From Actinomyces johnsonii (GTDB lineage Bacteria > Actinomycetota > Actinomycetes > Actinomycetales > Actinomycetaceae): a DNA stretch of 64,000 nucleotides. The DNA lies in contig NZ_VICB01000020.1 of assembly GCF_006546835.1 (NCBI RefSeq), positions 1-64,000 on the forward strand, written 5' to 3'. Position numbers and translations under genes: made by a program. Shown in pieces: positions 8,710-18,009 of the stretch. Each line of letters opens with the position of its first letter. The first letter of the stretch is position 1. The notes below the pieces were generated by a model. The model saw only the letters and a program-made list of their open reading frames with translations, was not told the DNA's origin and ran no database searches.

Positions 8710-10050
8710 ATGCCGTACGCCCCCTCCGCCGAACCACTCACGCGCCTGGCCGATGGGACGGTCAAGCAGATCAACCCCTTCACCGGCACCGAGGTGTGGA
8801 CCGTGCCGGGCCGCGCCAACCGCCCCATCTCGCACCCGGTGGCCGAAGTCCGCCCGCTCGAGGCGGCCGATCGCACCCACAGCTGCGCCTTCTGCTCGGC
8901 ACGCTACCTGGACACGCCTCCGGAGAAGGCGCGCGTCGTGCGCCGGACCGACGGCAGCTTCGAGCGTCTCGACACCGTGACCGCCTCCGCCCTGTTCGAC
9001 ACGGTGGCCGAGTTCCGGCGGGTGCCCAACCTCTTCGAGATCCTCTCCTTCGACTACTGGCACATCAACCACGGCTACGAGATCCCCGACGCCGCCCGTG
9101 AGCGCATGGAGGCCTACCTGGCCGAGCCGGCCGGCGTCGAGCACGTGGAGCGGGTGGCGCGCACCAAGCTGGCGGCCGCGGGCGCAGACCCGGCCTCCTG
9201 GGACTCGATGGACGCGCGGGCCCGCCAGACCTTCCTGGCAGCCTTCTTCGCCGGGGGCCACGACGTCATCATCGGTCGGCGCCACTTCACCGACGACGCC
9301 GTCGACACCTCTGCCCTGGCCGGCTCGGGAACGCTGAGCGTGGCCGAGCACCGCGCCTACACGCACCTGGCGATCCACGCGATGCAGAGCCTGTACGAGG
9401 CCAACCGGTGGGTGCGCTACGTGGCCGTCTTCCAGAACTGGCTGCGGCCGGCCGGGGCGAGCTTCGACCACCTGCACAAGCAGCTGGTCGGTATTGACGA
9501 GCGCGGCGTGACCAGCCAGCTGGAGTTGCAGAAGGTGCGTGCCAACCCCAACTTGTACAACGAGATGGCCGTGGACTACGCCGCCTACCAGGGGCTGCTC
9601 GTGGCGAGCAACGAGCACGCGGTGGCCTTCGCTGGGTTCGGGCACCGCTACCCAACGCTGGAGGTGTACTCGACGTCGGCCATGCCCGAGCCGTGGCTCA
9701 TGAGCCGCGAGGAGGTCGACGCCGTCGCCGACCTGGTCCACGCCCTGCACGCGGCCACGGGCGCGGACGTGCCCAGCAACGAGGAGTGGCACCACAAGCC
9801 CCTCGACGTGGACCAGCCCATGCCCTGGCACATCACGCTCAAGTGGCGGGTCTCCACCCTGGCCGGGTTCGAGGGCGGCACGAAGATATACCTCAACACG
9901 ATCGACCCGTGGACGCTGCGCAACCGCGTGGTGGCCAGACTGGAGGACCTGCGGGCGGACCGGCTCATCGCGCCGATGACCGTGGGCGAGGAGTGTCCGA
10001 TGACGCCCAACCGGCTCCTGTACAACCCGATCCTCACCGCCCGGCCGTGA
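8710..10050 (+). CDS. DUF4921 family protein, HIT-like/galactose-1-phosphate uridylyltransferase-related
   Basis: A 446-residue protein of the actinobacterial DUF4921 family, related to the HIT/GalT nucleotidyl-transferase fold. CAFCSARYLDTP near the N-terminus supplies a possible metal-binding CxxC pair. SFDHLHKQLVG near residue 255 resembles the HxH active-site region of HIT proteins, and WHITLKWR lies near the C-terminus. The reaction is not established. GGAGG ends 7 nt before the ATG at 8710, but only one nt before the ATG at 8704, so 8710 is chosen. It appears to be monocistronic. Confidence 0.82.
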   Translation: MPYAPSAEPLTRLADGTVKQINPFTGTEVWTVPGRANRPISHPVAEVRPLEAADRTHSCAFCSARYLDTPPEKARVVRRTDGSFERLDTVTASALFDTVAEFRRVPNLFEILSFDYWHINHGYEIPDAARERMEAYLAEPAGVEHVERVARTKLAAAGADPASWDSMDARARQTFLAAFFAGGHDVIIGRRHFTDDAVDTSALAGSGTLSVAEHRAYTHLAIHAMQSLYEANRWVRYVAVFQNWLRPAGASFDHLHKQLVGIDERGVTSQLELQKVRANPNLYNEMAVDYAAYQGLLVASNEHAVAFAGFGHRYPTLEVYSTSAMPEPWLMSREEVDAVADLVHALHAATGADVPSNEEWHHKPLDVDQPMPWHITLKWRVSTLAGFEGGTKIYLNTIDPWTLRNRVVARLEDLRADRLIAPMTVGEECPMTPNRLLYNPILTARP

Positions 10051-10450
10051 AGTCTGTCCGGCACAGGCCGACGTCGAAGCGCTCTCCCAGCCGACACCCG
10101 CATACCCATACCGTTCATCTACCGCTCAGGTTCTCGAGGCGACGGTAACGATGCCGTCTCTGCACCATAATCAGGATGAGACAACGAACAAATACATCCG
10201 ATCGATCATTTAAATACTGAGAAGAATGGGGCCGCCACCCCATGGTGAGTTGTCCCCATAATGAGAAATCACTATTCAAGAATGTCCGTATTAAAGTAAT
10301 AAGGCCGATGGCCCCAGTCGCCAACCGGCAGACGCTCATTACGCCCATCTCCATCCCATCCTTCGCAAGCATGAGCCACGGGCATACCGGCAGTACGCGA
10401 TACGACATCGCGGCACTCACCTACCCGGAACTCAGAGAAAGTGAGTCCCC
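10051..10450. other. 400-bp AT-rich intergenic region
   Basis: No convincing gene on either strand. Base composition shifts here from the GC-rich style of the upstream gene to the AT-richer style of the downstream island, so this is probably the left boundary of the 10451-13168 segment. A promoter for the island is expected but no box pair stands out. Confidence 0.5.
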
Positions 10451-10849
10451 ATGACCGACACCGACCCGGACAGTGCCGCCGACGGCAAGGTTGACAATAT
10501 GAAGCTGAAGGCGATCGAATACGTCGCCGACGAGACTTCCGCAGTTCAAACGTTTCTGAACTCCACGTGGATAACAAAAGACCACACCTATACTGAAGAA
10601 GGATACACAGGAGTTTTCACTGGCCACCAGACCGTCAGCCAGATGCAGTCCCGCCTAGGCGAGAACCTGTGGAACTCCTCGATAGCCGAGCAGTATTTTC
10701 AACGAGTCAGAGACTCCCTGAACTCGACGGACACTGCACTCAATTCGATTTCAGGCACCCTTAAAACCGCAAGAGATTACCAAGTCAACTGGGTGGGCGA
10801 AAAGGTTACACCCGAAAGCGAAGAGGCGTCATGGCAAGCCGCCCGGTAG
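10451..10849 (+). CDS. Small helical protein, WXG100/ESX-like partner candidate
   Basis: A 132-residue hydrophilic protein with no signal peptide or membrane segment. The C-terminal half is predicted helical (FQRVRDSLNSTDTALNS onwards) with spaced hydrophobics, as in ESX/WXG100-type proteins, but I see no exact WxG; the nearest Trp positions are STW and NLWNSS. Base composition is clearly lower in G+C than the flanking genes. It lies 135 bp upstream of the 727-aa protein gene in the same direction and is probably co-transcribed. The likeliest role is a small partner or chaperone of that protein; this is inference. Confidence 0.6.
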   Translation: MTDTDPDSAADGKVDNMKLKAIEYVADETSAVQTFLNSTWITKDHTYTEEGYTGVFTGHQTVSQMQSRLGENLWNSSIAEQYFQRVRDSLNSTDTALNSISGTLKTARDYQVNWVGEKVTPESEEASWQAAR

Positions 10850-10984
10850 GAAGCCGGGACACAAGCGGTTGACGGACATATCCTCGCCAGCAATCTTCCC
10901 GTTGCGACACCACTCACCTCATCATAGAAATAAGCCCCGCAGATGATGATCTGCAGCACACACCCAGAGAATGCGAGAAACAAC

Positions 10985-13168
10985 ATGACGTACGTTAAGT
11001 ATGATATGACAGGAATGAGGGCATTGATTGATGATCTCAACGATCGTGCCGCAGAAATCGACACACAGCGCAGGCGCATCAGAGATTGTAGTACACGTAA
11101 CCACGATCCCGTGCCTGATGCCGTCCTCGCGCTTGACAAATCTTCGGGACAGTCCGATGCGGCGGCGACTACCAATATGGGCGCATCCGCAAGCGCAGTA
11201 GAGCAAATTGCCTTCGACCTCAAGGAAAGACACGACGTTATCGTCGAGATCAATAGCCTTGGAATTAGTGACGCCTTCAATTCTGGCACATTGACATACT
11301 ACATCCCTGACGACCAGGATGATACCGTTGCAAACATGCGGACTTTCAATGTCGATGCGGCACAGCAGGCCAGATCGGAAGCCGAAGAATCAAAGACACT
11401 AACCGGCGACGACCTGCTTTCCTTCTTGACCAGCAAAGTCCACAGCGGCCAGAACAACCCAATATATGCCGCGGTGTTCGCAGACACCCTGGGGGCAGAG
11501 GGCATGGCAAATCTCGCTGAGAGCGTTCAGACGTACTGGGAATTATGGCAACAGAATCCAGCAACCAATGGCACCGAGGACATTGCAACGAAATTCAATG
11601 AGAATCAGGAAAGGTATTTCAGTGCATTGTCTACGCTTTCTAACACTCTCGGAATGGCGTCCACATCGCAAATATGGACGCCCCAACACAAGCAGAAGTA
11701 CGCACATAGCCTGGCATCACTTATCAACGATGACGGCACGCCGCCATATATGCCTTACGCAGTCAATCTGCTTCTTTCCGGGGCAAACCACTCGGCAACA
11801 AACACGATTGCTCTAGGAGACGCCACCGCCCGAGCCGGAGGAGTATTTGATTCGGAGTTTCTCTCGACTATTGCCAAGGACCTCCAGGAAAACGAGCAGA
11901 AGTCCTCGGGAGTGCCTTCATGGGAAATGAAGATGATGGCGAATATGTACCCTATGAGGAGGATGGGGGACTGGGATCCGTTTACCGGACTCCTTACTGC
12001 AATGGGAAGGAATCCTGAGGCAGCACTGAACTACTTCGTTCCACCAGCAAAAATAGATCACAGCGATGATTCTTATACAGTAGAGGATTCGCCGACCTTC
12101 AGATGGCTCATGTCCCGTCACTGGGACGAGGCGAGTATGGAAGGGCTCACTGCTGCATTTGCTGGCGCCTCTACGTTCCGAGTTCCTGACGACGGCTTCA
12201 AGGATGAACAAGCGGCCTGGATCACCGAGCAGGCCACGCTAGCTCTATCGGGCTATAGCGATGACTCAAAGTTTAACCCGGCTTGGAATCCACTTTCTCG
12301 CCAGAATACGGCCATCATGCTGGGAAACTCTATGCCAGACGTTGATGCCGCCGCACGCAGTAATTCCGCTTCCACGAAAGCAACTCCTTTCGAGGCGAAC
12401 TATCCAGCGGTATGGACTCAAGTTCGGACAGATGAGATTCGAGCGCTCCTTCAAATACTGGGCACCGACGATACCGCACTAGCCACACTCGGAGAAACGG
12501 CCTCACGTTTCTGCGCCGAAAGAACGAAGGCCGACTCAAATATAGAATACTACACCGACAAGCCCGCAGAAACAGCAGTGGCTCAAACTGCGAAAGACTG
12601 TGAATTCAACAACAGTATGATCGGCTTCATACTAGGCGCGGCTCAGAAGGGCAGAGAACTCGGTGACGAAGACAAGGATGCAGGAATCGGTCTTCTGTTC
12701 TCGGCATTGTCGAACGGCTTGAAGTTCATTCCCTCACCCCAGTCTGCCGCAGTTGGTTCCGCCATTTCTATCGCCCAGTCTCACGCTCTGAGCTACTTCA
12801 GCAGTGCACTCACATCCAACACTCCTAAAAACACGGTCAAAGACTATGGGGACGCATGGCAGGCACAGAATATAGCCAGTTCCCTTAACGCCCTTGCAGA
12901 AGCAGGTCTTATTCCTGATGGCGCATACACTGATATCCACGGCAAACCTTATGTTTATAGCTGGCTTAACGAGGACGGAACCATCAATGTGGACATGTTT
13001 ACGTTCAAGCCGGACGGGTCTGATGACGAGAATAAACAAGTCCGCGACTACTGCAATGATCTCGCCGGCTGGGCCGATGAGGATCCCGATTTCAATGCCT
13101 GGGGAGCCCAAGCTACAAGCAGAAAATCAGCATACGAATCAGGCGTTAAAGAGGGCAGAAATGATTAG
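10985..13168 (+). CDS. Large Actinomyces-type DUF6571-like protein with WXG-like N-terminus
   Basis: A 727-residue protein from the ATG at 10985 (MTYVKYDMTGMRAL); a longer frame starts at 10943 but adds residues of poor character. The first ~95 residues are a helical hairpin of the kind found at the N-terminus of ESX/type VII-exported actinobacterial proteins. The rest is mixed helical, acidic and Asn/Ser/Thr-rich, with no enzyme motif I can identify; it resembles the large DUF6571-like proteins of Actinomyces (from memory). Codon use is AT-richer than its neighbours, suggesting transfer. No secretion-machine genes and no obvious immunity gene follow before the hairpin at 13334. Confidence 0.65.
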   Translation: MTYVKYDMTGMRALIDDLNDRAAEIDTQRRRIRDCSTRNHDPVPDAVLALDKSSGQSDAAATTNMGASASAVEQIAFDLKERHDVIVEINSLGISDAFNSGTLTYYIPDDQDDTVANMRTFNVDAAQQARSEAEESKTLTGDDLLSFLTSKVHSGQNNPIYAAVFADTLGAEGMANLAESVQTYWELWQQNPATNGTEDIATKFNENQERYFSALSTLSNTLGMASTSQIWTPQHKQKYAHSLASLINDDGTPPYMPYAVNLLLSGANHSATNTIALGDATARAGGVFDSEFLSTIAKDLQENEQKSSGVPSWEMKMMANMYPMRRMGDWDPFTGLLTAMGRNPEAALNYFVPPAKIDHSDDSYTVEDSPTFRWLMSRHWDEASMEGLTAAFAGASTFRVPDDGFKDEQAAWITEQATLALSGYSDDSKFNPAWNPLSRQNTAIMLGNSMPDVDAAARSNSASTKATPFEANYPAVWTQVRTDEIRALLQILGTDDTALATLGETASRFCAERTKADSNIEYYTDKPAETAVAQTAKDCEFNNSMIGFILGAAQKGRELGDEDKDAGIGLLFSALSNGLKFIPSPQSAAVGSAISIAQSHALSYFSSALTSNTPKNTVKDYGDAWQAQNIASSLNALAEAGLIPDGAYTDIHGKPYVYSWLNEDGTINVDMFTFKPDGSDDENKQVRDYCNDLAGWADEDPDFNAWGAQATSRKSAYESGVKEGRND

Positions 13169-13333
13169 GAAAATTTCTGATTCTTCTCAGCTGCCCGCTC
13201 GGACGCAGTCCTTTCCTCATGGATCGACCACCCGCCCGCCTCATGATCCACGACCGCTCGGCATCACCGATTCGTTCCATCCCGGGCCCTCCATGCGGTC
13301 ACCGCTCGTCAGGGACAGTTCTCCGAGATAGGC

Positions 13334-13374
13334 GTCCCCGCTGCATGACTGCGTAGCAGTCATGCAGCGGGGAC
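13334..13374. terminator. Perfect 19-bp hairpin terminator
   Basis: Two perfectly complementary 19-nt arms (13334-13352 and 13356-13374) with a 3-nt GTA loop, starting GTCCCCGCTG and ending CAGCGGGGAC. It sits between the convergent ends of the 10985 gene and the GST gene, so it can act on both strands. No T-run follows, which is common in actinobacterial terminators. Confidence 0.8.
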
Positions 13375-13437
13375 AGTAGTGAGTCTGGTGGAGTAGGCCC
13401 GCAAAGGTCTCAGGGGCACGACCCGGCCGCAGGGACC

Positions 13438-14304
13438 TCAGCAGCCCAGGGCGCTGCGCTCCTCGGGGCCCACCCAGCCCGAGCGGCTCTCCAGGGCGCG
13501 GAACCAGCGGGCCAGCGCCGGCCAGAAGGAGATCGACGGCGCCTCGCCGCCGGGGTAGTGCTGGCGCCCGCCGTACTCGTAGGACTGGACGGTGGTGAAC
13601 AGGCGGATGTCGCTACCGGTGGGCTTGTCGCCGCACAGGAACTGGCCGATCGAGACGACGGCGGATAGGGCCGGCCCGTCGAGCATCGTCAGGCCGTCCT
13701 CGCGGGAGGCCTCCATTCGCGTGGCCCGGGCCAGGAGGGTGTCGATGACGTCGAAGCCCACGAGCACACCGTTGGCCGCCACCGCAGCCTTCTCCGGGTC
13801 CTTGGAGTGCGTGGCCACCGCGTGGCCGGTGTTGATCTGGGAGCCGATCCACTCGTCCCAGGCGTCGGTGGAGTTGCGGCGGTTGAGCGGATAGAGGTCC
13901 GGGGCGCCCTCGCGCTGGAGGTCCCACCAGGCGGTGGACAGGTCGAAAAGCATGTCACCGGAGTCGTCGCTGACGACCTCACCGGTGGTCATGTCCACAA
14001 GGGCCGGGACGGTGGGGGCGGGCTCATAGCCCGGAGTCTTCTCGTAGACCTCGGCCAGGGAACGGGCGCCGAGTGCCGGGTCGATGCCGGGCTCGCCGTC
14101 GGGACCGGTCAGCTCCCAGTAGCCGTCCGCGCCCTTGCCGTAGCTCCAGGACACGGGGATCGCCTCGGTCAGGCCTAGCAGGCGCCGGGCGATGAGGACG
14201 CGGCGGCACCACGGGCACGAGCCCGCCGCCACGAGTCGATAGCGCCCCGCCTCCACGGGTAGATCGCCGCTGGGTATGAATCGGTGTGAGACTGCGATGG
14301 CCAT
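13438..14304 (-). CDS. Glutathione S-transferase-like / glutathionyl-hydroquinone reductase-like protein
   Basis: A 288-residue protein from the ATG at 14304, which has GGGAGG upstream; the longer frame to 14409 lacks support. The N-terminal thioredoxin-like half contains the active-site motif SCPWCRRVLIARRLLGL, close to the CPW motif of ECM4/YqjG-type glutathionyl-hydroquinone reductases, which reduce glutathionyl-quinones through the first Cys. The C-terminal half is the all-helical GST domain. Actinobacteria generally use mycothiol, so the physiological thiol here is uncertain. It is somewhat shorter than typical ECM4 proteins. Confidence 0.8.
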   Translation of the reverse strand: MAIAVSHRFIPSGDLPVEAGRYRLVAAGSCPWCRRVLIARRLLGLTEAIPVSWSYGKGADGYWELTGPDGEPGIDPALGARSLAEVYEKTPGYEPAPTVPALVDMTTGEVVSDDSGDMLFDLSTAWWDLQREGAPDLYPLNRRNSTDAWDEWIGSQINTGHAVATHSKDPEKAAVAANGVLVGFDVIDTLLARATRMEASREDGLTMLDGPALSAVVSIGQFLCGDKPTGSDIRLFTTVQSYEYGGRQHYPGGEAPSISFWPALARWFRALESRSGWVGPEERSALGC

Positions 14305-14477
14305 GGGGTGCCTCCCGGGAGGGTCGTCAAGGGGGTCGTGATGCCCAAGGCTTATCATTCCTCGCCCGGCCGCGGCCGTCAGCCGATTCACACGGGGCGA
14401 ACCTCCCACGCATCACATTCGCGATACGCCACCCGCCCGTGCCCCACGGGGACCTTTGACGCGTACGGGGACACTCC

Positions 14478-14514
14478 GTGCGTACGGGGGCCGGATTCCT
14501 ATCCCCGTACGCAC
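14478..14514. terminator. 12-bp stem hairpin downstream of helical-repeat gene
   Basis: GTGCGTACGGGG (14478-14489) pairs perfectly with CCCCGTACGCAC (14503-14514) across a 13-nt loop, 59 bp beyond the stop of the minus-strand helical-repeat gene. It is positioned as the terminator of the 21082-14573 cassette and lies upstream of the GST gene. Related CGTACGGGG words recur just upstream (14461-14470). Confidence 0.65.
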
Positions 14515-14572
14515 GACACTCCCCCGGCCGCACAGGATGTCCCCGACGGCGGGCGGGACGCAGCGCTGAGGG

Positions 14573-17500
14573 TCAGCGCAGCGTCTCCTCGATGGAGACC
14601 ACGAACTCCAGGGCGTCGTGCCCGTCCCACTGCGGCTCGCCCAGCAGGTCTCGCACTCGGGCGCAAGCGGCCAGCGCCTCCTGGCGCTCGCCGCGCTCGG
14701 CGTGTAGGCGCGCCAGCATGCACAGGGCGCGCGAGGCCGAATCCCGATCCTCGGTGTCCATGTATCCGTCGTAGGCGGCCTCGCAGTGCTGGACGGCCTG
14801 CCAGTTCTGGCCGGTACGCCACAGGATCCAGGCCATGTCGTCGTGCCAGTCGCCGATCTCCCAGGCCGAGGAGTATCCCTCGGTGTCGGCCACGCCGGCG
14901 AAGGCCTGACGGGCCTCCTCCATGACCTCCTGGGCTTCGGCGAGCCGGGCGCGGGCCATGGGCAGGGTGAGGTCGTCCACCAGCGCTCGGGCCGAGCGGC
15001 GCAGCGCCCGGCCCCGGTCCAGACGCCCCTGGTCGGTGCGGGTGTCCTCCAGGTCGGCGGCCCGACGGAACAGCGCGGCGGCGCGCACATTGTCCTTGAG
15101 GTTGGAGGCGGCCATCGCCGCGTGCGAGAGGTACTCCCCCGCCAGCGCCCGGCGTCCCTGGTCCTGGAGGATCCGGGCGGCGGCCAGCGAGTGCTCGCCG
15201 ACGCTCTCCTCCTCGCCCATGGCCATGCCGGTCTGGGCCAGGAGCCGGTGCAGGTACAGGGCGATGCTGTCCGCCCCGGCGCGTTGCGCCAGCGACAGGG
15301 CGGACTCCAGGACCTCGGCGCTCTCCAGGTAGCGTTCGGAGGCCTCCAGCGCCGAGCCCAGCGACAGCAGTGAGGCCACGGCGTACAGGGAGATGCCTGC
15401 GGCCAGCATGATGTTGGCCTGCTCGCGGAACTGGGTGATGGCCTCGTCGAACTGGCCCACCTCCATCGAGGAGATGCCCAGCAGGCGCCGTCCGCGGGCC
15501 GCCAGCACCGGGGAGACCATCTCGTGGCGGCGCATGACCTCCTCGGCCAGGAGACAGCCGTTGTAGACGTCGCCGCACTCGGCCAGGACCTCGGCGCGCG
15601 CCATGTCGAGGATGTCGTCCATGCGCTCGGCGTGGCGGTCCTCGGGGACGGCCGCGGCGGCCCGGGCGACGACTTGGATTGCCCCGAGCGCCTCGTCCCT
15701 GGCGTGCAGGTCGGTGAGGACCGAGGCCCCCACGAGCAGCGCGTCGGCGGCCAGTACGAGGGCGTCGGTGCCCCCGGGGTCGAGCAGCTCGGTGTACACC
15801 AGATCCTCCACCTGCGCCTCGATCTGCCCGATGAGCGTGGTGGCGCGTCGCAGGCGCCGGTCGTGCTCGGCCTCCTGGGAGCGCTCGGCGATGGAGTCGG
15901 CGGTGATCTCGTTGTCGAGGTTGAGCAGGTCGACGTAGTAGGCGCCCAGCGGCCCGAAGGCCAGCTCGATGAGGGGACGGATCCGCAGGCGCTCGGCGAT
16001 GGCCTCCTCCATCTCAGTGCGGCAGGTCAGGGCGGCGGCCCGCAGCAGTCCCGTGTGGTACTCCAGCCCCGGAATCTCCTCGCCGGGAGGCGGCAGCAGG
16101 TCGCGCGTGGCGACCTGGTCGACGACGTACCAGTAATCCATCGTCGATGAGCCGATGCAGCGGCGGTGCTCGACGTAGCGGCGCACCGCCTCCTCCCCGC
16201 TGCGCACCGGCCGGGGCCGCACGAGGTCCACCAGGGGGAAGGGCTCGTCCCCGCCCTGGTGGCTGGTGGCTCCGCGTCCGGCGCGGGAACGCCGGCCTCC
16301 GGCCTCCGGGCCCGACGACGTCGTGCGGGGCGCGTGCTCCTGGACCGAGCCGTCGTCGTCGGCCACGAGTCCCAGCAGGGAGGCGACATCGGGCTCGGCA
16401 CCGTCCTCATCCGTGGTCAGGCTCGTCTGAGCCGGCTCGGGCAACTCCTCGGAAGGTTCCAGAAGGTCGACCTCCACCCCCAGCCCGTGGACCGCGCCGG
16501 GGGCGGTGTCGAAGGCGGCCCGCGCCAGGGAGCGCTCCAGGTGGTCGGAGATCGTGCTGTTGCCGTTGCGCACGTCGAACTGGTGGGCCAGGCGCCGGGC
16601 CCAGCCGGTCATCTCGGCGTAGGCGCGCGAGATGGTGGTGGAGGCAGCCAGCCCCGGCAGGGGGTACCACAGGTCGGCGGCCGGGAGCTCGACGCCCAGT
16701 GCCTCCTCGCCGCGGCCGGCCCGCTCGGCCTCGCGCAGCACCAGGCTCATGCCGCGCAGGGCCGACAGCAGCACGTAGGCGGACTCGGCCTGGGCCAGCC
16801 AGGGCAGGTGGCGTCGCAGAACGTCCAGACCGCGGTCCACCCGGCCCACGAGCGCCAGGTACTCCAGGTGGTAGGCCACGGAGATGAGGGCCTTGGGCGT
16901 ACGGCGGATCTCCCGGTAGGAGCGCAGGTGCGCCTCCCATGCCGCCCGCGGCCGCCCGGAGGCCAGCAGGGGCAGCAGCACGAGGGACTGCATGGTCTGG
17001 GGCTGCACGGAGCAGCCGACGGCGCCGGTCAATACGGGCACGGCCGTGGCCACGGCCAGATCCCAGGCTTCGGTGCGGTAGGCGAAGGCGACCTGGCGCA
17101 TGGGGTCGCAGCCCTCGCAGTCGGCGTTCTCATCGCGGTGGGTGGCCCGCCAGGCGGCCAGCTCCTCGGCGGCCTCCTCCTCCAGGCCCAGCAGGCCCGC
17201 CACTGATGCCCGCTCGCCGTGGACGACGTGCATGGAGGCGCCCTCGGCGCGGTAGAACTCCTCGAGGCTGGCCTCGAGCTGGCGGACCTTGTCCTTGGAG
17301 ACCTTGGGGTTGGCGCCCGCCACGGCCACCGCCCACTTGAAATGCCAGTGCAGGGTGCGCACCTGGGCGTCGTCGAACAGCTCGGGGCGGCGCTGGTAGC
17401 GGGCCAGATTCCACACGAAGGGCGCCAGCGCCTTCCACTCCTCGTTGCCCTGCTGGTAGGCCTCGGTCAGGGCCAGTCGGGTGGCGACCCGAAGGTCCTC

Positions 17501-17617
17501 ATCGCCCAGGGCGTCCGCCCAGCTGACGGCCTCCGCGACGAGAGCCGAGGCCTTGGGGCCGTGGCCGAGGGCATCGGCGTAGGCCAGGCGCTCGAGGATG
17601 TCTTCGCGTGTTGTCAT
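14573..17617 (-). CDS. Large TPR-like helical-repeat protein of unknown function
   Basis: A 1014-residue soluble protein made almost wholly of Ala/Leu/Glu-rich helical repeats of the tetratricopeptide type, clearest from about residue 600 to the end (helix pairs around ALRRSARALVDDL and SASRALCMLARLHAERGE). A disordered Ser/Gly/Arg-rich linker lies near residues 420-470. No enzyme or DNA-binding domain was recognised. The start at 17617 has GGAAGGA 8 nt upstream; an alternative in-frame ATG at 17659 overlaps the stop of the 41-aa ORF (ATGA). It is the last gene of the minus-strand cassette. The likely role is a protein-protein interaction scaffold or sensor. Confidence 0.8.
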   Translation of the reverse strand: MTTREDILERLAYADALGHGPKASALVAEAVSWADALGDEDLRVATRLALTEAYQQGNEEWKALAPFVWNLARYQRRPELFDDAQVRTLHWHFKWAVAVAGANPKVSKDKVRQLEASLEEFYRAEGASMHVVHGERASVAGLLGLEEEAAEELAAWRATHRDENADCEGCDPMRQVAFAYRTEAWDLAVATAVPVLTGAVGCSVQPQTMQSLVLLPLLASGRPRAAWEAHLRSYREIRRTPKALISVAYHLEYLALVGRVDRGLDVLRRHLPWLAQAESAYVLLSALRGMSLVLREAERAGRGEEALGVELPAADLWYPLPGLAASTTISRAYAEMTGWARRLAHQFDVRNGNSTISDHLERSLARAAFDTAPGAVHGLGVEVDLLEPSEELPEPAQTSLTTDEDGAEPDVASLLGLVADDDGSVQEHAPRTTSSGPEAGGRRSRAGRGATSHQGGDEPFPLVDLVRPRPVRSGEEAVRRYVEHRRCIGSSTMDYWYVVDQVATRDLLPPPGEEIPGLEYHTGLLRAAALTCRTEMEEAIAERLRIRPLIELAFGPLGAYYVDLLNLDNEITADSIAERSQEAEHDRRLRRATTLIGQIEAQVEDLVYTELLDPGGTDALVLAADALLVGASVLTDLHARDEALGAIQVVARAAAAVPEDRHAERMDDILDMARAEVLAECGDVYNGCLLAEEVMRRHEMVSPVLAARGRRLLGISSMEVGQFDEAITQFREQANIMLAAGISLYAVASLLSLGSALEASERYLESAEVLESALSLAQRAGADSIALYLHRLLAQTGMAMGEEESVGEHSLAAARILQDQGRRALAGEYLSHAAMAASNLKDNVRAAALFRRAADLEDTRTDQGRLDRGRALRRSARALVDDLTLPMARARLAEAQEVMEEARQAFAGVADTEGYSSAWEIGDWHDDMAWILWRTGQNWQAVQHCEAAYDGYMDTEDRDSASRALCMLARLHAERGERQEALAACARVRDLLGEPQWDGHDALEFVVSIEETLR

Positions 17618-17655
17618 GGGGTCTGTCCTTCCGGGCGAAGCCTGGCGTTGCGCCG

Positions 17656-17781
17656 TCATGAGGCGAAGGCTCCCACCATGTCCTGCGAGGACGCGCGGAG
17701 AATGGTCCACGCGCCCCGGGAGCGCCGCGGGAGGAGACCCGCCATCCCGGGCCGCTCGACGGTGAACGGCGGCGTGGGCAT
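17656..17781 (-). CDS. 41-aa small ORF upstream of the helical-repeat gene
   Basis: ATG at 17781 is preceded 6 nt upstream by AAAGGAG, a near-ideal Shine-Dalgarno, and encodes MPTPPFTVERPGMAGLLPRR followed by 21 further residues. Its TGA overlaps (ATGA) an ATG in frame with the downstream 1014-aa protein, suggesting translational coupling. It could be a real small protein or a leader peptide that tunes translation of the big gene. No homology was recognised. The evidence is the ribosome site and coupling only. Confidence 0.4.
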   Translation of the reverse strand: MPTPPFTVERPGMAGLLPRRSRGAWTILRASSQDMVGAFAS

Positions 17782-18009
17782 ATCGGGCTCCTTTCGTCCA
17801 GCGGGGCGGTTGTCCGACGTCCAGTGTTACCGAACAGTTATAGAATCCGCTACCGCTGCGGCAACGGGCAACTCGGTCGCAGGGCATGTCGGGAGCCGAC
17901 GCCGTACCCCGACCGGCCGGTTTCAGAACCGCCCGCCCCGGTGACGGCTCCCACCACTCCAGTGTTTCCAACGAGTTTCGGGCGACTGGGGTCGTCGAGC
18001 CCGTATGGA

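Noticed and set aside
8344-9831. 495-aa minus-strand frame
   Set aside because: Antisense shadow of the DUF4921 gene; composition is His/Val/Gly/Arg-rich as expected for reverse frames of GC-rich genes.
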